The notes under the pieces: model-generated | What the model was told of the DNA's origin: nothing | Database searches by the model: none | The model's input: the letters and a program-made list of their open reading frames with translations, nothing else | Part shown: piece after piece, positions 17,877 through 26,407 of the stretch | How positions within the stretch are numbered: position 1 is the stretch's first letter | How the letters are laid out: each line of letters starts with the position of its first letter | Position numbers and translations under genes: made by a program | DNA from: Candidatus Nitronereus thalassa | GTDB lineage: Bacteria > Nitrospirota > Nitrospiria > Nitrospirales > UBA8639 | Length of the DNA: 64,000 bases | Assembly: GCF_032191465.1 (NCBI RefSeq) | Contig: NZ_JAQOUE010000001.1 | Span: forward strand, 1,364,001-1,428,000 | Direction of reading: 5' to 3'

Positions 17877-18332
17877 ATGATTACGCAAATGAATGTGCGG
17901 GGTCTATTATTTGACCCTTATAATAATGCCTACATCGTGATACTTCGTGATGAACAAAATTCTGATATGCTACCAATTTGGGTCGGAAAGTCAGAAGCCA
18001 GCGCCATTAGCTTTGCCCTAGAAAGCATCGCTCCCCCAAGACCAATGACTCATGACCTCATGAAAGCGATTCTCGACAACATCGACGCCAAGGTATTAAG
18101 CGCCGTCGTCACCGACTTAAAAGACAATACCTATTTTGCCAAAATCCATCTTTGGTACGGCGACTCTGAGTATTCCATCGATTCCCGTCCAAGTGATGCC
18201 ATCGCCCTTGCCCTTCGTGCGGAAGCGCCAATTTTCACCACGGAAGAGGTCCTCCGGAAACAAAATTCCGAAGAACTTGAACGGTGGCTTGAAAATCTCA
18301 AACCCGAAGATTTTGGAAAATCCGAAACATAA
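17877..18332 (+). CDS. Bifunctional nuclease family protein (DUF151), first of a tandem pair
   Basis: This 151-residue DUF151 protein shows the family core: NAYIVILRDEQNSDMLPIW, ALESIAPPRPMTHDL and DSRPSDAIALALRAEAPIF. Plant homologues have RNase and DNase activity, which gave the family its name; bacterial roles are less clear. The N-terminus is ambiguous: the ATG at 17877 overlaps the stop of a five-codon frame (17862-17879, MGDVE) that itself follows AAGGGAAAG, and a second in-frame ATG at 17889 is possible. The mini-frame may couple translation. A paralogue follows with a one-base TAATG overlap. Confidence 0.88.
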   Translation: MITQMNVRGLLFDPYNNAYIVILRDEQNSDMLPIWVGKSEASAISFALESIAPPRPMTHDLMKAILDNIDAKVLSAVVTDLKDNTYFAKIHLWYGDSEYSIDSRPSDAIALALRAEAPIFTTEEVLRKQNSEELERWLENLKPEDFGKSET

Positions 18333-18808
18333 TGAGCGTTGAACAAAATACTGATCTTGTCCCGCTGAAGGTTCATGGGGTCTTGGTTGATCCCAACACT
18401 GATACTCAAATCGTGGTATTGCGCGATGAGACGAATGCCGATGTATTGCCGATTTGGGTGGGAACAGCAGAAGGAACGTCAATTCGATTGGCCCTGGAAG
18501 GGATTGTTCCGCCACGTCCCATGAGTCACGATCTTATCACCAGCCTGACAGATCATCTCGGAATGACCATAAGCCATATTGTGGTCACCGATGTGAAAAA
18601 TAACACCTATTTTGCCACTGTACATTTGCTATCCAATGGGTTAGAAAGAACGGTAGACGCGAGGCCGAGTGATGCCATCGCTATTGCATTACGGGCCAAA
18701 AGTCCGATTTACGTCACCCAGGATGTATTAAAACGCCGGGGTGGAGACAATCTAGATGCCTGGCTTGCCAAACTAGACCCTCAACAATTTGGGCAGACTG
18801 AAGTTTAG
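18332..18808 (+). CDS. Bifunctional nuclease family protein (DUF151), second of a tandem pair
   Basis: This 158-residue paralogue of the preceding gene shares its layout: QIVVLRDETNADVLPIWVG, ALEGIVPPRPMSHDL and DARPSDAIAIALRAKSPIY. The two proteins align over almost their whole length, so a local duplication is likely, but they have clearly diverged. The start overlaps the upstream stop by one base. rplM begins 35 bases downstream, so the pair is probably cotranscribed with ribosomal protein genes. Confidence 0.88.
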   Translation: MSVEQNTDLVPLKVHGVLVDPNTDTQIVVLRDETNADVLPIWVGTAEGTSIRLALEGIVPPRPMSHDLITSLTDHLGMTISHIVVTDVKNNTYFATVHLLSNGLERTVDARPSDAIAIALRAKSPIYVTQDVLKRRGGDNLDAWLAKLDPQQFGQTEV

Positions 18809-18843
18809 ATGATTTTTTCAAGCACTCGAATGGAGAAGCACTA

Positions 18844-19269
18844 ATGCGTACCTTTCAAGCGAAGCCTCTCGAAGTCACTCGGCGGTGGCATATTCTGGAT
18901 GCCAAAGGCGCCACCCTTGGACGATTGGCTACCCAGGCAGCCACGCTGCTCCGAGGCAAACACAAACCCACTTTCACTCCCAATGTTGATACGGGTGATC
19001 ATGTGATAGTCGTCAATGCCAAGGAAGTCCGGTTAACTGGGAAAAAAATGAAAACCAAGACCTACTATAATCATTCAGGCTACCCGGGAGGACTAAAGTC
19101 CATTTCGGCTGAACGCCTCATGGTTAAAAAACCTACTGAAGTCGTTAATAAAGCCATTCGGGGGATGCTTCCTAAAACACCCTTAGGCAAGCAGATGGCC
19201 AGAAAACTCCGTATCTACGCTGGATCCGACCATCCCCATTCGGCACAAAACCCTGAGCCGTGGTCTTGA
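18844..19269 (+). CDS. rplM: 50S ribosomal protein L13
   Basis: This 141-residue L13 of the large ribosomal subunit has the family signature in its C-terminal half (GMLPKTPLGKQMARKLRIY) and the opening RRWHILDAKGATLGRLAT. Length is normal. GGAGAAGCACTA precedes the ATG. It is followed after 56 bases by rpsI, the universally conserved partner. Confidence 0.97.
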   Translation: MRTFQAKPLEVTRRWHILDAKGATLGRLATQAATLLRGKHKPTFTPNVDTGDHVIVVNAKEVRLTGKKMKTKTYYNHSGYPGGLKSISAERLMVKKPTEVVNKAIRGMLPKTPLGKQMARKLRIYAGSDHPHSAQNPEPWS

Positions 19270-19325
19270 TTCAGAACCCGCAAAACCTGCAAACCGAGAT
19301 TCATCAACTTTAGAAAGGCAGATGC

Positions 19326-19718
19326 ATGGCAAGTCAGCGTCAATATGCAACGGGAAAACGAAAGTATGCAATTGCTCGAGCTTGGCTAGAACCAGGTCAG
19401 GGCGGAATTACGGTCAATGGTCGAAGTCTGGAACATTACTTCACGCTTGGCCCCCATCGTGTTCGGGTTGAATCACCCCTAGAAAAAACCCATACGCTTG
19501 GGCAGTTTCAAATCCGTGCCTCGGTTCGTGGCGGTGGCGTTTCTGGACAAGCTGGAGCGTTGCGTCATGCTATTGCAAAAGCCCTCATTCAGGCCAACCC
19601 CGAATTTCGGACTCCCCTAAAGAAAGAGGGTATGCTGACTCGCGATCCTAGAGTCAAGGAGAGAAAGAAATACGGGCAAAAAGGCGCACGAGCCCTATTC
19701 CAATATTCCAAACGCTAA
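19326..19718 (+). CDS. rpsI: 30S ribosomal protein S9
   Basis: This 130-residue S9 of the small subunit opens with YATGKRKYAIARAWLEPG and carries GGGVSGQAGALRHAIAKAL. It ends in the conserved YSKR tail that reaches the ribosomal P site. GAAAGGCAG precedes the ATG. A strong intrinsic terminator follows 26 bases after the stop. Confidence 0.97.
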   Translation: MASQRQYATGKRKYAIARAWLEPGQGGITVNGRSLEHYFTLGPHRVRVESPLEKTHTLGQFQIRASVRGGGVSGQAGALRHAIAKALIQANPEFRTPLKKEGMLTRDPRVKERKKYGQKGARALFQYSKR

Positions 19719-19744
19719 GTTTGCTCAGGCTGTACACTTTTCAC

Positions 19745-19777
19745 AAAAAGGGAAGGCCATATGGTCTTCCCTTTTTT
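19745..19777 (+). terminator. Rho-independent terminator after rpsI
   Basis: A nine-pair stem (arms 19750-19758 and 19763-19771, one G-T pair) closes a four-base ATAT loop and runs directly into TTTTTT at 19772-19777. Five A residues at 19745-19749 can extend the stem, so it could also work on the opposite strand. Confidence 0.9.
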
Positions 19778-19813
19778 CATTCACCAGTTTCCCAGGGATA
19801 ACGTTCCACGCTT

Positions 19814-20896
19814 ATGGCAAAATCACGAATTAACATCGCCGTTCTCGGAGGTAGTGGGTATACCGGGGGGGAACTTCTTCGACTACTGGCGCAACATCCA
19901 TACGTTAAGGTCAAAATTGTCACGGGAGACAAAGCCGTAGGGCTCCCCGTTTCTTCCCACTTTCCCAACCTTGAAACCTTTTGTTCACTCGTGTTTCAGC
20001 CTATGGATCTGCCAAAGGTTACACAATCCGCCGATCTCGTGTTCATGGCCTTACCTCACACGAAATCGATTGAACCCGTCGCGCATTGTATCAAGGCCAA
20101 AAAGCGAGTCATTGATTTAAGCGCAGATTATCGATTATGCGAGCAGAAAACGTATGAAAAATGGTACGGGGTCTCTCATTCTTCGCCCCATCTCTTGCGA
20201 CAATCCGTCTATGGTATGCCAGAACTCCATCGCACCAAAATATCACGCACCAAGCTTGTGGCCGTTCCCGGATGCTACCCCACAGCAGCCATTCTTCAAT
20301 TGGCACCTCTTCTGTCAAAACGAATCCTTAAACCGGATTCCATTGTCATCGATGCCAAATCAGGGATCTCGGGAGCTGGCCGGAGTCCAGCCCTACCTTA
20401 TCATTTTCCGGAAGCCCACGATTCCATGACCGCTTATAAAATTGGGCAACATCGCCACACCCCGGAAATCGAACAAGAGCTCAATAATGTCTATGGAAAA
20501 ACATCTGTTCGAGCCAAAGGGCGAGCCAAACCATTAACCGTTATGTTCACTCCCCACCTCACGCCTATGAATCGAGGAATCCTCAGCACCGCCTATGGAA
20601 AAATGACCAAACCCATCACCACCAAAGCACTCCAGGATTTGTATCGCCGATTCTATCGAAATGAACGATTTATTCGAATTCGAGAGGAATCCACCCAAGT
20701 CAGTCCAAACCAGGTGCGTGGATCAAACTTTTGCGACATCGCGATTTTGGCAGACTCCCGCACCGGCAATATTATTACCGTAGCGGCAATAGACAATCTC
20801 GTAAAAGGCGCTGCAGGCCAAGCGATTCAATCGATGAATCTTATGATGGGATATCCTGAAGACACCGGGTTGACTTCACCAGGGATTTTCCCGTAG
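19814..20896 (+). CDS. argC: N-acetyl-gamma-glutamyl-phosphate reductase
   Basis: This 360-residue ArgC performs the third step of arginine synthesis, reducing N-acetylglutamyl phosphate with NADPH. The N-terminal NIAVLGGSGYTGGELLRLL binds the cofactor and the catalytic cysteine is C154 in VPGCYPTAA. SGAGRSP, HRHTPEIEQEL and VKGAAGQAIQSMN complete the family pattern. It lies 36 bases beyond the rpsI terminator, so its promoter must overlap that region or expression depends on read-through. argJ follows after 48 bases. Confidence 0.95.
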   Translation: MAKSRINIAVLGGSGYTGGELLRLLAQHPYVKVKIVTGDKAVGLPVSSHFPNLETFCSLVFQPMDLPKVTQSADLVFMALPHTKSIEPVAHCIKAKKRVIDLSADYRLCEQKTYEKWYGVSHSSPHLLRQSVYGMPELHRTKISRTKLVAVPGCYPTAAILQLAPLLSKRILKPDSIVIDAKSGISGAGRSPALPYHFPEAHDSMTAYKIGQHRHTPEIEQELNNVYGKTSVRAKGRAKPLTVMFTPHLTPMNRGILSTAYGKMTKPITTKALQDLYRRFYRNERFIRIREESTQVSPNQVRGSNFCDIAILADSRTGNIITVAAIDNLVKGAAGQAIQSMNLMMGYPEDTGLTSPGIFP

Positions 20897-20944
20897 CACA
20901 TTCTCCCATTCCCCGAACATCAGACAATCAGGGCTTGTAAAAAA

Positions 20945-22168
20945 ATGCAAAAAACCTTATCGATCAAAAACATTAAAGGCGGGGTCACCGCACCAAAGGG
21001 CTTTACCGCGGTAGGTATCCATGCAGGGATAAAACCACGTTCCGCCTTAGACCTTGCATTAGTTCTATCGGAACGAGCAGGCCCAATCGCAGGGGTGTTT
21101 ACGAAAAATCAAATCTTGGCCGCTTCGGTTGTCGTCAACAAACAGCTTCTTAAAAAGCGTATGGGGCAGGCCATCGTCGTCAATAGCGGCAATGCAAACG
21201 CTTGTACAGGCACACAAGGAATGACCAATGCCAAAGAAGTTCAAACCTTAACGGCACGACATCTTGGGATCCCGAAATCAACAGTTTTTATTGGTTCAAC
21301 CGGTGTGATTGGACGAGCACTTCCCATGCCAATATTACGCAACGCGATTCCCCATCTGGTAAAACAAGTCCGACGCTCCGGACATACGAAGGCGGCCAAA
21401 GCCATTATGACCACCGACACAAAATCCAAAGAATTTGCCTGCCAAGCAAAAATTGGCAAGCATGTAATTACCGTCGGCGGAATGGCGAAAGGGTCGGGGA
21501 TGATTCATCCCAATATGGCCACCATGTTAGCCTACCTCACAACCGATGCCGCGATCACGCCGCAGGCCCTCCAGCGTGGACTCACCGAAGCCGTAGATCT
21601 TTCGTTTAATGCCATTTCTGTGGATGGCGATAGCAGCACCAATGATACCGTGCTTTGTCTCGCTAATGGCCTTGCCAACAACCCCGTGATTACCCATGGA
21701 ACCTCCGAGTGGCACGCTTTCGCCAGCCTAATCCAGCGTGCCTGCGAATCCTTAGCCCTTCAAATTTGCCGGGATGGCGAAGGAGCCACGAAACTGGTCA
21801 CCATTATTGTGGAAGGCACGCAATCCAACCCCCAAGCTAAACAAATTGCTCAGACCATTGCGACTTCCATGCTCGTCAAAACCGCATTGTTTGGCGAAGA
21901 CCCGAATTGGGGCCGTATCATTGCGGCCATTGGTCGGGCCGGCGTCCCTCTGGACCCTAACAATATTACTCTAATGTTTGATGAAATCATTGTTGTTCAG
22001 GGAGGACAACGGGTCAGCGACCAAGCCGATGCACGTGCCCAAAAGGTCATGCGTAAAAAAGAATTGACACTTTGGGTCTCGATTGGAAAGGGAGCGGGCC
22101 GTCATCGCCTGTGGACCACCGACCTTTCCTACGAATATGTCAAAATTAACGCCTCTTACACTACTTAA
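20945..22168 (+). CDS. argJ: Glutamate N-acetyltransferase / ornithine acetyltransferase
   Basis: This 407-residue ArgJ recycles the acetyl group in the cyclic arginine pathway. The self-cleavage site is in HPNMATMLAYLTTDA, with the nucleophile T193 after ATM's alanine. VNSGNANACTG, MTTDTKSKEFAC, SVDGDSSTNDT and the C-terminal ending in INASYTT match the family. Cleavage yields alpha and beta chains. It is encoded directly after argC and shares its orientation. Confidence 0.95.
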   Translation: MQKTLSIKNIKGGVTAPKGFTAVGIHAGIKPRSALDLALVLSERAGPIAGVFTKNQILAASVVVNKQLLKKRMGQAIVVNSGNANACTGTQGMTNAKEVQTLTARHLGIPKSTVFIGSTGVIGRALPMPILRNAIPHLVKQVRRSGHTKAAKAIMTTDTKSKEFACQAKIGKHVITVGGMAKGSGMIHPNMATMLAYLTTDAAITPQALQRGLTEAVDLSFNAISVDGDSSTNDTVLCLANGLANNPVITHGTSEWHAFASLIQRACESLALQICRDGEGATKLVTIIVEGTQSNPQAKQIAQTIATSMLVKTALFGEDPNWGRIIAAIGRAGVPLDPNNITLMFDEIIVVQGGQRVSDQADARAQKVMRKKELTLWVSIGKGAGRHRLWTTDLSYEYVKINASYTT

Positions 22169-22319
22169 GTATTTTTTCTCACCAAAGACTTTTCCCCTCA
22201 AAATTTCACCTGAGACCTGAGGATAAACGGGCCAGACCGATACGCCTACCTCGTACCCTATTTCTGCCACGCCTCGACCTGGAAAAATCTTAAAAAGTAT
22301 GACTTGGATCACATCAATT

Positions 22320-22362
22320 TTGACAGTCTACGAATAGAATCGTGCACTTTCGCTGAAGTGCA
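22320..22362 (+). promoter_or_regulatory. Promoter with overlapping inverted repeat upstream of glrK
   Basis: TTGACA at 22320-22325 is followed by a 17-base spacer and TGCACT at 22343-22348 (weak -10). The same bases begin a perfect inverted repeat, TGCACTT with a six-base gap and AAGTGCA (22343-22362), ending 15 bases before the kinase ATG. It could be an operator or an RNA hairpin near the ribosome binding site. The promoter call is tentative; the inverted repeat is plainly there. Confidence 0.4.
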
Positions 22363-22377
22363 ATCCTTGGAAACATT

Positions 22378-23886
22378 ATGTTGCGAGTGTGGAACCAGAT
22401 TGCAAAACTCTCGATTTTTGTTCGTCTCACCCTGGGATACCTGACCATCATGACTTTGGTAATTGGAGTCAACTGGTTCATATTAAGCCAACTGCGCACA
22501 TTATCGGAATTAGGCACGGAATTAGTCTCCTACCACTATCCAACGGTAGAGACAGCCAAACGCCTGATTACGAGTTTGCTCGTTCAACTGAAAAGCGACA
22601 AGCAATACCTCGTATTGCGAGATACGAGTCTTTTAAAAGAATTTCTACAGGAAGCCGGCCAATTTAAAAAAACCTTAATTTCCCTGGTCGAACAGGATCC
22701 TTCCAAAGAAGGCCAAGCCCTGCTTCAACAAATCCAACTGGCCCATGACCAATTCCAGACCTTATTTCTGAGCGAGGGAGTAGAGCGCGGGGGCCGATTC
22801 ACTAAAAACTTGGCCCAATATGAAAGAAACCGAGACGCCCTCATCGATTCTATGACGGCTTCCACCCAATCCTACATCGCGCTACATGAACAGCAGATCA
22901 GCACAGTACTCAGCGACTCTCATAAACGAGCCAAGCAGGCAGAAAACATTACGCGTCAATTAATGGTCACCGGCGTGCTGTTTGGAATGGGCTTAGCGGG
23001 AATTGCCACCTTCAGTATTTTACGACCCTTACGACGAGTCCAAAGACAAATTCGCGAAATTGGACGAGGTGATTTTTCGGCCTCCGTTCAGGGAGAAGTC
23101 CCTCAAGAACTGAGAGAGTTAGTCGGTACAGTGAATTGGATGGGAACCCAATTGCAGGAACTTGATCAGATGAAAACGGAATTTCTGGCGAATATTTCTC
23201 ATGAACTGCGTACTCCGCTCACGTCAATCAGAGAAGGAACTCAGCTTCTCTTGGACCAGGTCCCCGGCCCTTTGACTCCAGAACAGCATCAAACGCTCTC
23301 CATCCTGCTCGATAGCACTCAACGCCTAAACCAACTGATCGCCACGTTGCTGGATCTTTCTAAAATGGAAGCCAATATGATGGCATATTCATTTACCCCA
23401 ACATTGTTGACCCAACTCGTTCAGCAAACCGTAGACAAAGTACAATTTCTCGCCGAGCGAAAACAAATTTCCCTCAGTATTGATAACCAGCTCCCTCCCA
23501 ATCATAGCTTGTCACTCGACAGCATTCGGATTGAACAGGCGTTGGAAAACTTACTGTCTAATGCCTTGAAATTTAGCCCAAACGGATCACCTATACTGGT
23601 TACACTTCGGCATGAGTCTGCCTCACATCTCACCGCTATTAGCGTTCAAGACAAGGGACCCGGGATTCCTCCGGAAGATCTCCCTCATATTTTTGAACGG
23701 TTTTACCAAGGAAGAACCCCTGATGGAGGAGCCAGATTTGGAAGTGGAATTGGCCTCGCTTTGGCGAAAAAAGTCGTCGAAGCCCATCAGGGAGAAATTT
23801 GGATTGATAGTGCCCTAGGAAAAGGCACCATCGTGCAAATCACGCTTCCAGCTGAAACAGTGGAGGAAAAGGTTCATGCCTCATAA
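22378..23886 (+). CDS. glrK: Sensor histidine kinase, GlrK (QseE)-like
   Basis: This is a 502-residue membrane histidine kinase. Membrane segments lie at about 15-38 and 199-221, flanking a helical periplasmic sensor of about 160 residues. HAMP, HisKA (FLANISHELRTPLTS, H275) and HATPase (ENLLSNALKFSPNG, DKGPGIPPED, GSGIGLALAKK) domains follow. It is the first gene of a kinase-lipoprotein-sigma-54 activator unit, overlapping the lipoprotein gene by 11 bases. That order, and the close resemblance of the third gene to GlrR, identify it as the GlrK counterpart, which responds to envelope state in E. coli. The signal sensed here is unknown. Confidence 0.88.
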   Translation: MLRVWNQIAKLSIFVRLTLGYLTIMTLVIGVNWFILSQLRTLSELGTELVSYHYPTVETAKRLITSLLVQLKSDKQYLVLRDTSLLKEFLQEAGQFKKTLISLVEQDPSKEGQALLQQIQLAHDQFQTLFLSEGVERGGRFTKNLAQYERNRDALIDSMTASTQSYIALHEQQISTVLSDSHKRAKQAENITRQLMVTGVLFGMGLAGIATFSILRPLRRVQRQIREIGRGDFSASVQGEVPQELRELVGTVNWMGTQLQELDQMKTEFLANISHELRTPLTSIREGTQLLLDQVPGPLTPEQHQTLSILLDSTQRLNQLIATLLDLSKMEANMMAYSFTPTLLTQLVQQTVDKVQFLAERKQISLSIDNQLPPNHSLSLDSIRIEQALENLLSNALKFSPNGSPILVTLRHESASHLTAISVQDKGPGIPPEDLPHIFERFYQGRTPDGGARFGSGIGLALAKKVVEAHQGEIWIDSALGKGTIVQITLPAETVEEKVHAS

Positions 23887-24670
23887 ACTTTCCCCCATCC
23901 CTTTTACGATTCAAGAGGTCTTCCTGACCATTATAATCTTGATAGGAGGAACCGGGTGTCAAGAATTTCCACCCTATACGCTCAACACAGATTCTTTTGG
24001 CAACCAGGCATCTCTGTCTTCAGCCACCATGCTGACTCCAAACCCCCAAGATACTACATTCCTCCATGGGCTTGAGTCACGCGCGGATAAACAATTGTCC
24101 CAATGTCGAAAACCCGAAGATTGCAACCAAGCCCATTTTTTGAAAGCATTAACCACCCTGCATACGAATCAAGAAGCCGCCAGTTACCACTTTCAAAAAG
24201 TGGTGGAATCCTCGCCACAACATCGCCTCAGTCAGGCAAGTCGAGTTTGGCTTTGGCTATTAGATGAGATTCGTGCCGCTAAATCTCAGCCAACATCCGC
24301 ACAAGAGATCAACCGAGAACTCATCCAAGCCTTACTCCAACGAGACCTTGGCCTCCTCGAAAGTCCCTCTCCAGACACATTGATGCCTCCAGACCTGAAA
24401 AGTCTCCTCATGGCGAATGATGCCAAAATACAATCCCTAAGTGAGCAAGTTCACGCACTCTCTCAAGAAGTGGCGACCCTTAAATCTGAATCTGCCTCGA
24501 TACAATCGCTTCAAAAACAATTACAGCAACGCAATAAAAAAGTGACCGAGCTCACCAGCCAACTTGATGCTCTCCGACGGATCGATCAAGAACTCAAAGA
24601 AAAAGCACCTCCCACGACTCCATCTGAAACAATTTTGCCTCCAAAGGAGGAACCTCGTGACCACCCCTAA
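23876..24670 (+). CDS. Lipoprotein with C-terminal coiled coil (QseG-like position)
   Basis: This 264-residue protein has a signal peptide ending in a lipobox (IGGTGC, Cys28), so it should be a lipoprotein. Residues about 50-150 are helical and include CRKPEDCNQAHFLKALTTLH. From about 180 there is a long heptad-like coiled coil (IQSLSEQVHALSQEVATL). A proline-rich tail ends it. It sits between the kinase and the response regulator with overlaps on both sides (11 and 14 bases), exactly where QseG (YfhG), an outer-membrane lipoprotein that activates the kinase, lies in enterobacteria. Homology to QseG is inferred from position and architecture. Confidence 0.8.
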   Translation: MPHKLSPIPFTIQEVFLTIIILIGGTGCQEFPPYTLNTDSFGNQASLSSATMLTPNPQDTTFLHGLESRADKQLSQCRKPEDCNQAHFLKALTTLHTNQEAASYHFQKVVESSPQHRLSQASRVWLWLLDEIRAAKSQPTSAQEINRELIQALLQRDLGLLESPSPDTLMPPDLKSLLMANDAKIQSLSEQVHALSQEVATLKSESASIQSLQKQLQQRNKKVTELTSQLDALRRIDQELKEKAPPTTPSETILPPKEEPRDHP

Positions 24671-26039
24671 ATCCACCTTGGAACGCATTCTTGTCGTAGA
24701 TGATGATGAAGGTCTCTTGACATTGCTTCGCATGCGCTTGACCTCGTTTGGCTTCGATGTCACCACTTGTTCAAACGGCAAAGCCGCCATTACCCATTTT
24801 CAGGATGCACCCTTTGACTTTGCGATTCTAGATGTTCGAATGCCGGACATGAGTGGGCTCACCGTTATGGAAGAATTGCTGCAGCTCCACCCCGCCCTTC
24901 CTGTTTTGATCCTCACCGCCCACGGCTGCATTCCTGATGCTGTGGAAGCTATGAAAAAGGGAGCCTATTCATATCTGACCAAACCGTTCGATGATAAGGA
25001 ACTCCATGCCTGTATTGATAAAGCTTTATCACAAAAGCGCATGACGCAAGAAATTCATCGATTAAAAATGCTGGTAAATGAACTGTATGGCATGGAAAAT
25101 GTCGTAGCTCGGAGCCCACAAATGCAGGCCATTCTTCAACAAGTCAGCCGGGTTGCCGATACCAATGCCTCAGTCTGCATTGTCGGAGAAACCGGGACCG
25201 GCAAAGAAGTCATTGCTCGTGTCCTACACTGCAATAGTTCTCGCGCTTCCGGCCCCTTCGTGGGTGTCAATTGCGCTGCCATCCCGGACTCTTTATTTGA
25301 AAGTGAATTGTTTGGGCATACGAAAGGATCTTTTACCGGAGCGTATCAATCCAAGACCGGACTCTTCGAAACTGGACATCGTGGCACCTTATTCCTGGAT
25401 GAGATTGGGGAAATGCCTCTCGCGCTTCAGGGAAAACTTCTTCGAGCCATTCAGGAACGGGAAGTATTACCCATTGGCGCCCGTCACCCCACGAAAATTG
25501 ACGTCCGGTTAATTACAGCTACCAATCAAGATTTGAATGTGGCGGTTCAGGAAGGCCGGTTTCGAGAGGACTTATTTTACCGCATCCAGGTGGTCCCTAT
25601 TGCCTTGCCTCCACTCCGCGAACGAAGGCAAGATATTCCTTCCTTAGCTCAACACTTTCTGAAAAAAAGTGCAGCCCGCGCAAATAAAGCCATTAGAGGA
25701 TTCGTCCCCGATGCCTTGCAAAAATTAACGGTCTACTCCTGGCCGGGTAATATTCGAGAGCTAGAAAATGTTGTTGAACACGCGGTCATTATGGCCTCAC
25801 AGGATATGATTACCCCAGACCTGCTACCCATTGTCCGCCATTCTGGTAAAGGGACGCTTGTGCCACTTACAGAAGCAAAGGAATCATTTGAACGAGACTA
25901 CCTGAAATCATTACTGGAGATTACCGAGGGAAATATCTCACGCGCCTCTCAAATTGCTGGAAGATACCGTTCAGACTTTTACAAACTTTTAAAAAAGTAT
26001 CACTTGTATCCTGCCAACCAATCTGATTCATCCTCATAA
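24657..26039 (+). CDS. glrR: Sigma-54-dependent response regulator, GlrR-like
   Basis: This 460-residue NtrC-family regulator has a receiver domain (phosphoacceptor D59 in FAILDVRMPD, with LTAHGCIPDAV and KPFDDKEL), an AAA+ domain (GETGTGKE Walker A, GSFTGA for sigma-54 contact, TLFLDEIGE Walker B) and a C-terminal Fis-type helix-turn-helix. LTAHGxIPDAV and the C-terminal NISRASQIAGRYRSDFYKLL closely resemble E. coli GlrR. The sigma-54 loop is GSFTGA rather than GAFTGA. The start is GTG at 24657, with GGAGG six bases upstream; an in-frame ATG at 24564 lies deep inside the lipoprotein gene and is unlikely. It should activate sigma-54 promoters. Confidence 0.92.
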   Translation: MTTPKSTLERILVVDDDEGLLTLLRMRLTSFGFDVTTCSNGKAAITHFQDAPFDFAILDVRMPDMSGLTVMEELLQLHPALPVLILTAHGCIPDAVEAMKKGAYSYLTKPFDDKELHACIDKALSQKRMTQEIHRLKMLVNELYGMENVVARSPQMQAILQQVSRVADTNASVCIVGETGTGKEVIARVLHCNSSRASGPFVGVNCAAIPDSLFESELFGHTKGSFTGAYQSKTGLFETGHRGTLFLDEIGEMPLALQGKLLRAIQEREVLPIGARHPTKIDVRLITATNQDLNVAVQEGRFREDLFYRIQVVPIALPPLRERRQDIPSLAQHFLKKSAARANKAIRGFVPDALQKLTVYSWPGNIRELENVVEHAVIMASQDMITPDLLPIVRHSGKGTLVPLTEAKESFERDYLKSLLEITEGNISRASQIAGRYRSDFYKLLKKYHLYPANQSDSSS

Positions 26040-26407
26040 TAACGTGAAATAAACAATTTCCTCCCTTGGCCCGTCGATCATTTTCCTGCCCCTAGTAGTA
26101 CCACAAATAATTTAGCTATATCTCACCACTCCCTTTCTGGGCTTCTGTTGGGTCTCCCACAACTCAGCTTCGTCATTAACCTCTGAGAACCAAGTTCACA
26201 CTTTACGAACAAGACCAAAAAAAGATAAATCTCTAAAATTAAAAAAAATCCTTACCCCTCTTCCGCAATGGCCGTTTGATACTGTAAAGAATTTCGTCAC
26301 CCCATCCGACTAATTCCCTATAAAGTAGAAATATTCCGAATAAGACGCACTGCCATTGGGCCCTTGCCCCTAAAGAATTTTTTACCCCACAAAGGCTGTC
26401 AAAACAT
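26040..26407. other. Intergenic region between glrR and xrtA
   Basis: About 370 bases of AT-rich sequence. I see no coding frame, no structured RNA and no good sigma-54 (GG-N10-GC) element. TATAAA at about 26320 could be a -10 box for xrtA but lacks a recognisable -35. Confidence 0.5.

Noticed and set aside
22169-22377. GlmY-like small RNA upstream of glrK, as in enterobacteria
   Set aside because: The region is short and, apart from the inverted repeat at 22343-22362, shows no extended stem-loop with a terminator.
24564-24656. Upstream in-frame ATG extending glrR
   Set aside because: Lies about 107 bases inside the lipoprotein gene; the GTG at 24657 has GGAGG at the right distance and the receiver domain begins at once.
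26040-26407. Search for a sigma-54 promoter for xrtA
   Set aside because: Several GG dinucleotides were tested for a GC ten bases on; none fitted, including the TGCCATTGGGCCCTTGCC stretch where spacing is two bases off.
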